From NCBI GenBank assembly GCA_900556875.1, contig USQQ01000001.1, positions 1 through 64,000 on the forward strand: a stretch of DNA of 64,000 nucleotides, in the 5' to 3' direction. This DNA is from an uncultured Collinsella sp. GTDB taxonomy: Bacteria; Actinomycetota; Coriobacteriia; Coriobacteriales; Coriobacteriaceae. Shown here in pieces: positions 16,929 through 26,222 of the stretch; position 1 is the first letter of the stretch; each line of letters opens with the position of its first letter. A program made the translations under genes and the position numbers. A model generated the notes under the pieces. That model worked only from the letters and a program-made list of their open reading frames with translations, was not told the DNA's origin and did no database searches.

Positions 16929-17502
16929 GTGCCGTAACCTGCGCAGTGTAGGCAGCCGCCATCGCGTTGACGTTCTTGACGATCAGATAGAAACCAATAA
17001 TCGGTCCGATGCCGCACTGCAAGGCGCCGATCAGCTGCCACAACAGAAGCGTCGTGCCGCTCTCGGCAATGGTAAGACCATAGCGAGGACCGTTGGCCTG
17101 GATGCGATTGCCGAAACGGTATGTCCACCACAGGCCATAGATGCCGCAGGTAATGAACGACAGCAGGATTGCAATCAGGTAGTTGGGCATATCGTCCCCG
17201 TCGCCCGAGCACATAGTTGCGACATCCTCAGATATTTTGTAGTACGCATAGATGCCGTAGATACCGCACGTGACAATAGCGAGCAGCAGTATCATGCCAA
17301 AGTTACGATCGAGCTCAACCGCACCGGGCATGGGTGGCGGTGTGGGTGCGCCCTGAGGCGCAGGCTGAGGTGCCGGGGCGGGCTGAATCTGTACCGGCTG
17401 AGGCTCAGACGCGGCAGCCGACGTAGCGTTGACGGGCTCGCCGCAAGCAGGACAAAACTTTGCATCATCCAAAACGGGTGCTCCGCAATTTTCGCAAAAC
17501 AT
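16921..17502 (-). CDS. Zinc-ribbon DUF4234-like membrane protein
   Basis: The 193-aa protein begins with a zinc ribbon MFCENCGAPVLDDAKFCPACG (two CxxC pairs), followed by a Pro/Ala/Gln linker and a four-segment membrane domain with the DUF4234-like YKISEDVA and ITCGIYGLWWTY motifs. GGAGGATCT lies immediately before the ATG chosen at 17502; the longer open frame upstream lacks a good ribosome site. Function is unknown. It is coupled to the DUF2752 gene and lies downstream of another zinc-ribbon membrane protein of similar layout. Confidence 0.8.
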   Translation of the reverse strand: MFCENCGAPVLDDAKFCPACGEPVNATSAAASEPQPVQIQPAPAPQPAPQGAPTPPPMPGAVELDRNFGMILLLAIVTCGIYGIYAYYKISEDVATMCSGDGDDMPNYLIAILLSFITCGIYGLWWTYRFGNRIQANGPRYGLTIAESGTTLLLWQLIGALQCGIGPIIGFYLIVKNVNAMAAAYTAQVTARA

Positions 17503-17671
17503 AGATCCTCCTTCCCATAAGACGACATGCGTCTTTGGTCTCACATGCCGCATCCCAACGGGATACCTTCAATCACGCCGGGTCGATTACCAAAATGAAG
17601 GCAACCAACCCGGCGGCATCGGCTAAAACGGACCATGGCCTTAGGCACTCTGGACCGCAGCCCCCCTCAAG

Positions 17672-19030
17672 CTATTCGGCCTGGTCTTCTTCGGGCTGAT
17701 CGGTCGCTGCCTGATCGCCCTTATCGCCCAACGCCGGCGCAGTCTGCTCAGCAGGTTCGCCAACAGGCGGGCACTCCTGCTCGGGAGCAGAACTCGGCGC
17801 GGGCGACGTTGCAGGCGCAGGTGCGGGTGCCGGCTCAGGCACAGGCGCCGGCTCGGGTGCAGGCTCAGGCGCAGACTCGGGCGCGGGCTCGGGCTCGGGC
17901 GCAGGTGCCGGCGAAGCATCCGGAGCGCTGTAACCCGAAGGAGCAGACTTCTTCTCAAACGGCAGCACAAAGGTCAGGACGTCGTCCTTGTCCTCGTCGG
18001 CCCACTCGCTTGCGTAGCGCGCCACCCAATAGCCAACGGCACGATGCTTGAGCATGTTGCCAAAGACCGTAAGGAATACCGTGACAAACGCCGTCAGCAC
18101 CAAGAACAATACGAGCGTAATGCCACCGCCGGTAACAAGCGCCTCAATAGCCGTAGGACGGTAGTAGTAGCTATACATACCGACAGAGGCAATGGTGCCA
18201 AAGACGAGCGTCAGGATCCATGTGATAACGTTGGCGACCAGACCCGTCAAAAACTCGGGAAGGAACGATGCGCAGAACAGCTTGGTCTTATTGTTCTTAA
18301 AGGCCGCCCAGACCTTATCGAGCGAAAACGCGCTCTCGACGCGACCGGTCACCGCAAAGTGCATCACGGCGATGTCGGCGAACATAGTAAAGAAGACACC
18401 CAGGACCGCCGTGGCAATCATAGCCAGAACAAACAGGCCCAGCGAGCCAAATAGAGCGGCCTCAAGCGCATAGGAGCCGTAATAAGAGTACGCACCCGCG
18501 GCACCAATTACCACGCTCTCCACCAGCGAAAGCGCTACACCAATAACGGGAATAGCCGCGATAACCTTGAGCACGCTCGAAATAACGCCCGAAAAGACGC
18601 CAAGGCCAAACGACGTGGAACGCATCAACGGACGATCCATGCCGTCATCAACCTTGAGCGACAGATCGCGACCCCACTCAATACCAAAGCCGGAACCACA
18701 CACGCTCGCAATGCAAGCTGCCAAAAAGCCGATGGCAGCCGCGATACCGCCGATAACGGGAATGAACAGCACGAGCACCGACACAACACAAATCAGCGCC
18801 GGCAAAAAGGCGATCTGGCACACGCGCTGCAGCACGCCCGGCGTCTTGGTCATGTCCTCAAACGCCTGAGCCACACAGCCCTTGGACGCATTCGCCACGG
18901 GCGGTTGCGGAACAAACTGCTGGGGCTGACCCTGAGGGGCAGAGGCTGCGGCACCGGCATTGGGGGCACCACACGCACCACAGAACTTATCGTTGTCGCC
19001 CATGGGGGCACCACACTGCGAACAGAACAT
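17672..19030 (-). CDS. Zinc-ribbon polytopic membrane protein with a Pro/Ala/Glu tail
   Basis: About 452 aa. It starts with a zinc ribbon MFCSQCGAPMGDNDKFCGACG, then has about 6-8 hydrophobic segments and ends in a low-complexity tail of PAPEPEPAP-type repeats. The ATG at 19030 has an AAGGG motif nine bases upstream. The membrane part has the look of DUF4013-like proteins, but I am not certain of the family. The tail could be a flexible cytoplasmic arm. Function is unknown. On the same strand as the DUF4234-like gene, 169 bases before it. Confidence 0.75.
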   Translation of the reverse strand: MFCSQCGAPMGDNDKFCGACGAPNAGAAASAPQGQPQQFVPQPPVANASKGCVAQAFEDMTKTPGVLQRVCQIAFLPALICVVSVLVLFIPVIGGIAAAIGFLAACIASVCGSGFGIEWGRDLSLKVDDGMDRPLMRSTSFGLGVFSGVISSVLKVIAAIPVIGVALSLVESVVIGAAGAYSYYGSYALEAALFGSLGLFVLAMIATAVLGVFFTMFADIAVMHFAVTGRVESAFSLDKVWAAFKNNKTKLFCASFLPEFLTGLVANVITWILTLVFGTIASVGMYSYYYRPTAIEALVTGGGITLVLFLVLTAFVTVFLTVFGNMLKHRAVGYWVARYASEWADEDKDDVLTFVLPFEKKSAPSGYSAPDASPAPAPEPEPAPESAPEPAPEPAPVPEPAPAPAPATSPAPSSAPEQECPPVGEPAEQTAPALGDKGDQAATDQPEEDQAE

Positions 19031-19180
19031 CGAGATCATCCCTTCGTATCTTGAGCGAATCATCTGGATCGCAAACGATGTCTTTGGCATCATTATCACC
19101 CAATGTGAGGACAAATACTCCAACATGACGCATTTGCAATGCGCAGGGCGCTATTCGATTGTTTGATAAGCTCGACCGCG

Positions 19181-20203
19181 TTAGTTCGTTCCGCGGAAAC
19201 CCTTGCCGACGATCTCGGAGCTGTCGACGATCGTGATAAAGGCACCCGGATCGATCTCGCGAGCGTAGCGACGCAGCTGCACGGCCTCGCGACGACTCAG
19301 CACGCTCATGATCACCGTCACGCACTTGCCCGAGAAGGCGCCGTAGCCGCGGCTGATAGTCGCCGTGCGGTTGAGATGTTTGACGATAAACTCCTCGACC
19401 TTAAGGGGCTCGGAACAAATGACCGTGCAGACTTTGCGCAGGTGAATGCTCTCGATGGCCTTGTCGACCACGAGCGTCTTGGCAAACAGGCCAAGCACGC
19501 AATACAGACCGACGCGCGGCCCGTACAAGAAGGCCGCGATGGTCACAATGCCGATATCGACCAACAGCAGGGCGCGGCCAATCTCGAGCGTCGTGCGGCG
19601 TTTGAGGATCATGGCGAGGATGTCCGTGCCGCCCGTCGAGGCACCAATATCAAAGACGATGGCGCTGCCGAGCGCCGGCAGAATCACGGCAAAGCACAGG
19701 TCGAGCCACATATCGCCCGTCATCGAGACATCGGTCGGAATAAAGAGCTCAAACAGCGAAACATAGGCGGACAGCGCAAACGAGGCAAAGACACTCCACA
19801 GGATTGCCTTGCGCTCCAAAAAGATAAAGCCCAGGATGACGAGCACCGCATTGATAATCCACATAAAGACGCCGACGGGCAGGGTCGGGAACAGCGTGGA
19901 CAGAATGACCGACACGCCCGAGGTGCCGCCAAAAGCAAAGTGATTAGGTGTTTTAAACGCAACGATGGCAAAGGCCGTGAGGATCAGGCCCAAATTGAGC
20001 TCGGCAAAAAAGCGCGGAAAGCCCGGCTCCTGGCTGCGCTTGCGACCAGCGCGCTCGCCCCGCTCGATAACATCGCGATCGACCACGCGCTCCATCGGCA
20101 CTACGGGAGGACGATGCACCTCCTCGGCAGCACGCGACGCCGCTTCTGCCGCAGCGGCCTCAATTGCCCATGCCTTGCTTTCTGTTTCGTGCTCGTCGGC
20201 CAT
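19181..20203 (-). CDS. YitT family membrane protein
   Basis: A 340-aa protein with a 55-residue charged N-terminal extension, then five or six membrane segments (GLILTAFAIVAFKTPNHFAFGGTSGVS is the family signature region) and a C-terminal DUF2179 domain (YGAFSGKCVTVIMSVLSRREAVQLRRYAREIDPGAFITIVD). YitT proteins are widespread with unclear function, and some affect transport of small molecules. The conserved membrane and DUF2179 parts are complete. Monocistronic by appearance. Confidence 0.88.
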   Translation of the reverse strand: MADEHETESKAWAIEAAAAEAASRAAEEVHRPPVVPMERVVDRDVIERGERAGRKRSQEPGFPRFFAELNLGLILTAFAIVAFKTPNHFAFGGTSGVSVILSTLFPTLPVGVFMWIINAVLVILGFIFLERKAILWSVFASFALSAYVSLFELFIPTDVSMTGDMWLDLCFAVILPALGSAIVFDIGASTGGTDILAMILKRRTTLEIGRALLLVDIGIVTIAAFLYGPRVGLYCVLGLFAKTLVVDKAIESIHLRKVCTVICSEPLKVEEFIVKHLNRTATISRGYGAFSGKCVTVIMSVLSRREAVQLRRYAREIDPGAFITIVDSSEIVGKGFRGTN

Positions 20204-20317
20204 TACGGCAACCCCTCGTTAACAATTTGGAAACAATGCGCCCATTAGAGTAACGCGGAACGTGGGGATTGCAACCCCTAGTTAGACGAGCGGTATGACT
20301 ACATCGGGAGCGTACAA

Positions 20318-20357
20318 AAACGGCCGGCCACGCTTTTGCTTGCGCGGTCGGCCGTTT
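20318..20357 (-). terminator. Terminator of the Asp23 operon
   Basis: AAACGGCCG (20318-20326) pairs with CGGCCGTTT (20349-20357); further G/C pairing lies inside. It stands about 50 bases after the asp23 stop codon. Confidence 0.65.
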
Positions 20358-20369
20358 AACGTTTTCGCT

Positions 20370-20411
20370 GATAAAACCTGCCAAAACAAACCTGTCTCTT
20401 TTTGGAAGGTT
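20370..20411 (-). repeat. GGGACAG-core palindrome, copy at asp23 stop
   Basis: On the plus strand GATAAAACCTGCC begins a 42-base element with stem AACCTNCC.../...GGAAGGTT and loop CAAACCTGTCTC. Its right arm overlaps the stop codon of asp23 (20410-20412). It is one of four closely related copies in the window (others at 43691, 57319, 58606). Confidence 0.8.
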
Positions 20412-20931
20412 ATTCGTGCTGGCTGGTACGGTGCTCGTACTCCTCGGGGGTGATGACGTCCTCGATACGCAGGTTGACGCCCGCCACCTCAAGGCCAGTC
20501 ATCGCGGCAAGACGCTCGGTGACACGTGCCTTGACATCGTCGAAGATCGCGGGCGCATAGGCGCCGTACTCGATGATGACGGAGATGTTGACGACCACGC
20601 GATTGTCATCGGTGACCTCGACCGTCACGCCCTTGGTCAGATTCTCGGCACCAAACTGCTCCTGAACAAAGTGCATGAGGTTACCCTTCATGCCCAGAAC
20701 GTGCGGAACCTCGCGGGTGGCCATGGCAACGATCTTCTCGATCACGCCGTTGGAATAAGTCAGCGAGTCCTCGTACTCGTCCGTTTCCTCGTCATCCTCA
20801 TCCGCATCGGGCTCGGCCTCTGTCTCGGCGAGGGACTGACCTTCGAGTTCTACATCCTCAGCTTCGGCGACGACCGCCTCGTTCTCCTCGAGCTCGGTAT
20901 CGGCTACATCGACCTTCGTATTAAAAGCCAT
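20410..20931 (-). CDS. Asp23/Gls24 family envelope stress protein
   Basis: A 173-aa protein with an acidic N-terminal region of about 55 residues and the Asp23 domain (YSNGVIEKIVAMATREVPHVLGM... VEVTDDNRVVVNISVIIEYGAYAPAI...). Such proteins form membrane-associated layers linked to cell-envelope stress. It is the last gene of amaP-DUF2273-asp23, whose products work together: AmaP anchors Asp23 to the membrane. AAGGAGGAACC precedes the ATG. Confidence 0.92.
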   Translation of the reverse strand: MAFNTKVDVADTELEENEAVVAEAEDVELEGQSLAETEAEPDADEDDEETDEYEDSLTYSNGVIEKIVAMATREVPHVLGMKGNLMHFVQEQFGAENLTKGVTVEVTDDNRVVVNISVIIEYGAYAPAIFDDVKARVTERLAAMTGLEVAGVNLRIEDVITPEEYEHRTSQHE

Positions 20932-20975
20932 GGTTCCTCCTTATGCCTGCCGCGGATGCGACAGTCGAATACATA

Positions 20976-21353
20976 TTAGCGGCCGCTAAACAGACGGCCG
21001 AAGAAGTTGACGATCCCGTTCTCGCCGTCGCGAATTTGACCGATCACGGCGCCGATCAGCACGAAGAATGCAATGACGAGCGTATCCCACAGGCCCAACG
21101 TGAGCACCAACACGGCAAGGATAAAGCCGGCGACGGCACCGAGCGTGGTGTTGGGATGACGCACAGCATAGCTCCAGATGGCAGCGCCCGTACCCTTGAT
21201 GAGACCCATAGCCTCGTCAAAATCCGCGGCTGCCGCGTCTTGTAACTCGGTTGCCTCTGCTTTGGAATCAACAGGTTCGCTCGCCGGCGTAGCGCTCTGG
21301 TCAATCGTCAGGCGCGGCGTACGAGCGGTCTTATCTTGATTGGTATCACTCAC
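20976..21353 (-). CDS. DUF2273 small membrane protein
   Basis: A 125-aa protein with two adjacent hydrophobic segments (TTLGAVAGFILAVLVLTLG and TLVIAFFVLIGAVIGQI) followed by RDGENGIVNFFGRLFSGR, which fits DUF2273, the small partner in Asp23 operons. The start is GTG at 21353 with GGAGG eight bases upstream; it overlaps the end of amaP by 8 bases. The long upstream extension of the open frame is arginine/proline-rich shadow sequence. Confidence 0.82.
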   Translation of the reverse strand: MSDTNQDKTARTPRLTIDQSATPASEPVDSKAEATELQDAAAADFDEAMGLIKGTGAAIWSYAVRHPNTTLGAVAGFILAVLVLTLGLWDTLVIAFFVLIGAVIGQIRDGENGIVNFFGRLFSGR

Positions 21354-21891
21354 CGGAAACCTCCACGGTCTGGACGGTAGTCTTGGACGGCAAAAAACGG
21401 ACACGCGCGGTCGTACCCGGCGTGCCGAGCATGGTGTCGCAGGCCTTCTCGATGCGCTGCTGCATCGAGGTGGCAAGAGCGGCAACGTCCTTATCATCGA
21501 GCGCGATGGCCTCGACCTTAAAACGGACGTGCGAATCGTCGGAGCCTTGGACGCGGGCCTCGACATGCTCGACCATTACGCGGTCGTCGCGCTCAGCAGC
21601 AGCCCTGGCACACGAAGAAAGCGCCGCAAGAGTAACCTCGATATTGCGCTCCCCCGCCGGATGCACGCAGGACGGCTCGCGACGAGCAAACATCAGGCGG
21701 AAGAAGCTTGCCAACACGCCGATCGCCACAACTCCGCCGCACGCCGTGACGACGATACGCGGCATGGGGTCGCGCATCAGCAGCATAAAGCGATACGTAT
21801 ACGGCCCCCAAAACTGGCAGACAAGCGTACCCAGCGCCACGATGGTGGCGGCAAGGTACACGATCGCTAGGGCTCGTTTGAGTACGCGCAC
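21346..21891 (-). CDS. amaP: Alkaline-shock membrane anchor protein AmaP-like
   Basis: A 181-aa protein with two N-terminal membrane segments separated by a short loop and a soluble C-terminal domain in which beta strands and a helix alternate. This layout and the position before DUF2273 and asp23 match AmaP, the membrane anchor for Asp23. Sequence similarity of AmaP proteins is low, so the call leans on context. First gene of the operon. Confidence 0.75.
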   Translation of the reverse strand: MRVLKRALAIVYLAATIVALGTLVCQFWGPYTYRFMLLMRDPMPRIVVTACGGVVAIGVLASFFRLMFARREPSCVHPAGERNIEVTLAALSSCARAAAERDDRVMVEHVEARVQGSDDSHVRFKVEAIALDDKDVAALATSMQQRIEKACDTMLGTPGTTARVRFLPSKTTVQTVEVSGE

Positions 21892-21950
21892 GCGGCGCTC
21901 CCTTCAAATCTCGGCTCTCGAAATGCAAAACGGTTCGCATCATTATAAAA

Positions 21951-21988
21951 GAGCCGGGTCCGGTGCTCTACGCACGCGGATCCGGCTC
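21951..21988 (-). terminator. Terminator of yebC
   Basis: GAGCCGGGTCCG (21951-21962) pairs with 21977-21988 with one G.T pair. It lies about 70 bases after the yebC stop on the minus strand. Confidence 0.55.
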
Positions 21989-22057
21989 ATCTATTCCACG
22001 AGGCTTGCATGCTCGCTTCATTATGCCCAGATATGCACGGCTTAACCCGTGCGGGCG

Positions 22058-22864
22058 CTACTCCTCCTCGAGGGCAGCGATGACCTCGTCGGTCATGTCC
22101 ATGGTGCTGTAAACATCCTGGACGTCGTCGAGCTCCTCAAGACGGTCGATGAGGCGCTGGACCTTCTTGGCGTCGGCGCCGGAGACCTCGGTCGGGGTGG
22201 TCGGGACCATGGTGGTCTCGGAGCCCTTGACCTGGACGCCCTGCTCCTCGAGCGCCTTGGAGACAGCCATGACTTCGTTGGCAGTAGTCCAGACGATCCA
22301 CTCCTCGCCGGCGTCCTCGTAGTCTTCGCCACCGGCCTCGGCGATGGCCATCATGAACTCATCCTCGTCACCGGCAGCACCGTTGGCGATCATGGTCTCC
22401 TTCTTGGCGTTCTCGTCCAGGATCTCCTTGGCAACGACGATCTGGCCCTTGCGCTCAAACTGGAAGGCGACGGAGCCGGAAGTGCCCAGGTTGCCACCAG
22501 CGTGGGAGAAAGCGGAACGGACATCGGCGGCGGTACGGTTGCGGTTGTCGGTCAGGCAGTCGACGTAGACGGCGACACCGGCGGGACCGTAGCCCTCGTA
22601 CACGATGTTCTCGTAGACGGCAGCATCGGCACCCGAACCAAAAGCCTTGTCGATAGCGGACTTGATCTTGTCCTTGGGCATGGACTGAGCCTTGGCCTTA
22701 GCAACGGCAGCGGCGAGGCTGGCGTTGTTCTCGGGCAGCGGGTCACCGCCGAGACGGGCAGCAACAGTGATGTTGCGGCTGAGCTTGGAGAAGAGGGCGG
22801 AACGCTTGGCGTCCTGCGCGCCCTTACGATGCTTGGTTGTGGCCCACTTAGAGTGTCCGGACAT
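22058..22864 (-). CDS. yebC: YebC/PmpR family protein
   Basis: A 268-aa protein with the invariant N-terminus MSGHSKWATTKHRKGAQDAKRSALFSKL. The family is annotated as transcriptional regulators, and recent work links YebC to translation of proline stretches on the ribosome. AGGAGA precedes the ATG. The C-terminal tail is rich in Asp and Glu. It stands alone; the usual ruvC neighbour is not present. Confidence 0.95.
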   Translation of the reverse strand: MSGHSKWATTKHRKGAQDAKRSALFSKLSRNITVAARLGGDPLPENNASLAAAVAKAKAQSMPKDKIKSAIDKAFGSGADAAVYENIVYEGYGPAGVAVYVDCLTDNRNRTAADVRSAFSHAGGNLGTSGSVAFQFERKGQIVVAKEILDENAKKETMIANGAAGDEDEFMMAIAEAGGEDYEDAGEEWIVWTTANEVMAVSKALEEQGVQVKGSETTMVPTTPTEVSGADAKKVQRLIDRLEELDDVQDVYSTMDMTDEVIAALEEE

Positions 22865-22997
22865 ACGTGTCTCCTATCGGTTTCGACCTAAAGCCCAGCG
22901 CAGATGCTCGGGCAATATAAACAAACGCTATAAATGATATACCTACTGGCCTGTGAGATAAACAAAAAAAATGAAGGCGTCGTGATGATGCCACCCT

Positions 22998-23030
22998 TTG
23001 GTGCAAAGTAACCTGACCCCAATGCACCAA
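22998..23030 (-). repeat. GGGTCAGG-core palindrome at the stop of the 727-aa membrane protein gene
   Basis: TTGGTGCA (22998-23005) pairs with TGCACCAA (23023-23030) around a loop containing AACCTGACCCC. It ends one base before the stop codon of the gene starting at 25215. A relative of its loop (TGGGGTCAGGTT) is found at 58656-58667. Confidence 0.75.
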
Positions 23031-23031
23031 G

Positions 23032-25215
23032 TTAGGACCAGAGGAAGTCGCTGCGGGTAACGGTGGCGCCGATGGCGAAGGGCATGCAGGCAATGACCGG
23101 GTACAGGTAGCGCATGTAGGTCGATCCGTTGCACGGGCCAATCAGGCACACAGCGAGCACGCCCAACAGCGGCACCCAGATTGTCAGCGCACGCCATGAA
23201 TGACGACGCAGCAGGTAGACCACCACGGCGATCATGATCCACACATAGGTGGCCGAGCTCATGGTGAGCGAAATACACGGGATGCGCTGCACCGCCACAC
23301 GGTACAGATTGATCAGGTGGTCGCACCAGCGCACCACGTTGCTGTCAACCGGATGGAAGTCGAAGTACTTGAGGTTGTCGGGACGCGCCATGATCTCGGC
23401 ACTACGCGCCGTGCTGTAGACCCAGGCATCGCGCGCGCTCGGATAAAAATAACCATAGTAGTTATTGATAAGCGCCGAAATATAGCACTCGGGATCCTTC
23501 TTAAACATCTGAGCCCATACCTCAAAATAGGCATCGATGTCCTCCTGCGAGGCGTATTCGTTAAAGCAGTTCTTGACGGCATCGGACTTGTCGGGGTTGT
23601 AGCGGCGGCCCAGGTTCTCGTACTTGAGCACGCGATCGATCACGACGCGCTCCTCGTCGGTCACCAAGCCGTCGCAAGGAGCCTCCACGATGGTGCCGTC
23701 CTCCTTTACCGTGGGGTTGACGCCCGAGTTGAGGCCGTCGTGCTTTTGGACGAAACGAGCCGTCTGTTGGAACGGAATCGAGAGGATTTCGCGCTTGGAA
23801 CCAGGCGTGATGTCGTGCGCCGGCATAAAGACCTTGGTGAAGTACATATTAGAGGCAAGGCAGAGTGCGAGCACCGCGAGGACGCCAACCCAGCGGAAGC
23901 GCGGCGTGGCGCATGAGACCGCGGTGCCCGTCTGCTTAGCCGCACGACGGGCGACATGTACATCCCATGCGCAAAACGCCGCCGCAATCACGCAGGCCGC
24001 CAACGGAAAGACCAGACCGCCATTGCGCAAAAACGTGGAACCCATGGCAGCCAGCGCAAGCAACAGCCAGTCGTGGCGCGCAAAGAGCACGGGCCTCTGT
24101 TCGCCCGCACGCTCGGCATTGGCATCACGACGGGGCAAGCCACATGCCACGAGCTTGACGGTCTGTACCAGCAGCACCAAAAACGCGTCGGCAAAGAGCA
24201 CGTCTTTGGTGAGCAACGCCGCGTAGTTAGAGAACATCGGCATAAACGCAAAGAACAGCAGGATCGCACCGCGAACCGGCAGGCTCACGCCCAGTTTGCG
24301 CAGCGACGAAATGGAATAGGCCATGCAGGCAGCCGTGATGACAAACTGAGCGCAGGTATAGATGATGAGGCCCGCGTTAGCGCTGTTGAACAGCGAAAGC
24401 CCCAGCTGAACGCACGAGCCGATAATGGCCGTGTGCACTACGGGATGGTGCCCGTTGAGCAGCACGTTGGGGTTGAGCAGGCGCAGGTAGTCGCTCGTGC
24501 CATTGGGATAGTTGAACCACTGGCGAATCTGCGCACCCGTATCTCCCATAAAAAGGCCGGGCAGCGAAGCGATGAGCGTGGGCGCCCAGGCGATCATAAG
24601 CACCAGGAAGGGCCCGGCAAAGGGATGGACCGAGAGCACGGCGTGAGCCACACGCCATACGCGGCCAAAGTGCGCTTCGGAAAACGGAATGCGCCGAGAG
24701 CTCAGCCAATCCAGGCACTCAAAAGCCAGATAGAAGGCCACGATCGCTAGGAGCATCCAGCCCGCGCCGCCAATCCAGGCGCAGATGATGCGGGCCTTGT
24801 CGCCAAGAACAATCTCGGCCGAGTCGATAAGGTCGTAGCTGCGGCCAAACACCATGCAGATGGCGAAAAACAGCGACGGCAGAATAATCGATGGGCGCCA
24901 GGTGTCGCCACGGCCAAAGAACACGTAGCGAAACGGCAGCGTGAGCAGGCAGGCAAGCGCAAGCAGCATGACCGCGTCGGTATGGCCGGCAAACGAGAGG
25001 AGCACCTCGTAGCACACGTACAGCATGCCCGAGGCTTTGGGGTCAATCGCCAAGACTGCGTTGCTCGACACCGGGGCGGGATCGATGGAAAACGCCGTGG
25101 TCGCCAACAGCGCGAGCAGAAATGCGATGAGCGTCTGCTTGGCGGGGTAGCGCTTAAACCAGACGATGCGGGCAGCGTCGCGCGCAGCCGTTGTGGAGAG
25201 ATCGGAATCCTTCAC
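23032..25215 (-). CDS. Large polytopic membrane protein (DUF6020-like)
   Basis: A 727-aa protein with about 14 hydrophobic segments spread along its length and one large extracytoplasmic-looking soluble stretch at about residues 470-600 (PAHDITPGSKREILSIPFQQTARF...). The layout resembles GT-C-like or DUF6020 proteins of Gram-positive bacteria, in which the outside loop follows the ninth or tenth helix. The FQQTARF region fits DUF6020, but I cannot confirm it. The start is GTG with AAAGG upstream. Possible role in cell-surface glycan synthesis; this is inference. Confidence 0.75.
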   Translation of the reverse strand: MKDSDLSTTAARDAARIVWFKRYPAKQTLIAFLLALLATTAFSIDPAPVSSNAVLAIDPKASGMLYVCYEVLLSFAGHTDAVMLLALACLLTLPFRYVFFGRGDTWRPSIILPSLFFAICMVFGRSYDLIDSAEIVLGDKARIICAWIGGAGWMLLAIVAFYLAFECLDWLSSRRIPFSEAHFGRVWRVAHAVLSVHPFAGPFLVLMIAWAPTLIASLPGLFMGDTGAQIRQWFNYPNGTSDYLRLLNPNVLLNGHHPVVHTAIIGSCVQLGLSLFNSANAGLIIYTCAQFVITAACMAYSISSLRKLGVSLPVRGAILLFFAFMPMFSNYAALLTKDVLFADAFLVLLVQTVKLVACGLPRRDANAERAGEQRPVLFARHDWLLLALAAMGSTFLRNGGLVFPLAACVIAAAFCAWDVHVARRAAKQTGTAVSCATPRFRWVGVLAVLALCLASNMYFTKVFMPAHDITPGSKREILSIPFQQTARFVQKHDGLNSGVNPTVKEDGTIVEAPCDGLVTDEERVVIDRVLKYENLGRRYNPDKSDAVKNCFNEYASQEDIDAYFEVWAQMFKKDPECYISALINNYYGYFYPSARDAWVYSTARSAEIMARPDNLKYFDFHPVDSNVVRWCDHLINLYRVAVQRIPCISLTMSSATYVWIMIAVVVYLLRRHSWRALTIWVPLLGVLAVCLIGPCNGSTYMRYLYPVIACMPFAIGATVTRSDFLWS

Positions 25216-25254
25216 AGTCCGAAAGCCTTTCTAGAAACCTATCAAACTCAGCAA

Positions 25255-25293
25255 AACCACCACAAAGGTGCCTGTGTCCCCTTTGTGGTGGTT
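25255..25293 (-). repeat. Palindrome overlapping the lgt stop codon
   Basis: A 13-base perfect stem AACCACCACAAAG (25255-25267) pairs with 25281-25293, with a loop containing CCTGTGTCCC. Its right arm overlaps the lgt stop codon (25292-25294). It probably terminates lgt transcripts and is a looser member of the GGGACAG-core family. Confidence 0.75.
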
Positions 25294-26113
25294 AGGCGTC
25301 GAGGTAGATGCGCTGGGGACGGTTGCGGTGTCGCGCGAAGATGATGAGCGCCAGGCCGGCGATCACGAGCGGAAGACTCAGCAGCTGCCCCATCGTGATG
25401 ACGCCGCCCAGCAGATAGCCAAGCTGGGCGTCGGGCACGCGCACGAACTCGACGAGGAAGCGGACGATGCCGTAACCCATCACAAACACGCCCATAAACG
25501 TGCCCTGGGGCAGTAGCGGCTTTTTGCGGCTGAGCACCTGCAGGATGCAGAAGAGCACAATGCCCTCAAGAAATGCCTCGTAGAGTTGGGAGGGGTGACG
25601 CGGCATATCGCCCGCAGTCCCGCCAAAGACCACACCCCAGGGCAGATCGGTCGGCTTGCCCCACAGCTCACCGTTGACAAAGTTGGCACAACGGCCCAGA
25701 CACAAGGCCAGCGGCGCGCCGATGACGGCAAGGTCTGCCAGAGTCCATGCATCGAGCTTATACATGCGGCACACGATGATGCCGCCCAAGATGCCGCCGA
25801 CCAGGCCACCGTGGAAGCTCATGCCGCCTTCGTTGGTGGCAAAGATCTCGAGCGGGTGCGCCCAGTAGTAGCCATCACCGTAGAAAATGACGTAGAACAG
25901 ACGGGCGCCAATGATAAGGCCAAAGACCACGCCGACCACGACACTCGTCAGGTCATCAATCGTGATGTTAAAACCCCAGCGACGCTGCGTGCGGTACATG
26001 ACAACCGCCGTGAGCAGGGCGCCGACCACATAGGCCAGACCATACCAGTAAATCGTGATAGGCCCCGCCGAAATCGCGACGGGATCAAGCATATGGTAGA
26101 AGTCGTTGAGCAT
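25292..26113 (-). CDS. lgt: Prolipoprotein diacylglyceryl transferase
   Basis: Integral membrane enzyme that adds diacylglycerol to the lipobox cysteine of prolipoproteins, the first step of lipoprotein maturation. The 273-aa protein has about seven membrane segments and the signature GRCANFVNGELWGKPTDLPWG, plus SFHGGLVGGILGG and a PSQLYEAF motif. GGAGGG lies five bases before the ATG at 26113; the open frame's extra 20 N-terminal codons are not needed. It would process lipoproteins such as the ABC binding protein at 43847. Confidence 0.95.
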   Translation of the reverse strand: MLNDFYHMLDPVAISAGPITIYWYGLAYVVGALLTAVVMYRTQRRWGFNITIDDLTSVVVGVVFGLIIGARLFYVIFYGDGYYWAHPLEIFATNEGGMSFHGGLVGGILGGIIVCRMYKLDAWTLADLAVIGAPLALCLGRCANFVNGELWGKPTDLPWGVVFGGTAGDMPRHPSQLYEAFLEGIVLFCILQVLSRKKPLLPQGTFMGVFVMGYGIVRFLVEFVRVPDAQLGYLLGGVITMGQLLSLPLVIAGLALIIFARHRNRPQRIYLDA

Positions 26114-26140
26114 GTCGACCCTCCTACTCCCTACATACAA

Positions 26141-26173
26141 ATGCGGCCGCAGGCCTTGCGCTCGCAGCCGCAT
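26141..26173 (-). terminator. Weak hairpin after the NifU-like gene
   Basis: ATGCGGC (26141-26147) pairs with GCCGCAT (26167-26173). It lies about 50 bases after the stop of the NifU-like gene. Confidence 0.4.
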
Positions 26174-26222
26174 ATTTGGGCGTAACGTCTATGCGGAGTA
26201 TGCCGTCCGCAGCTTTCGCATC

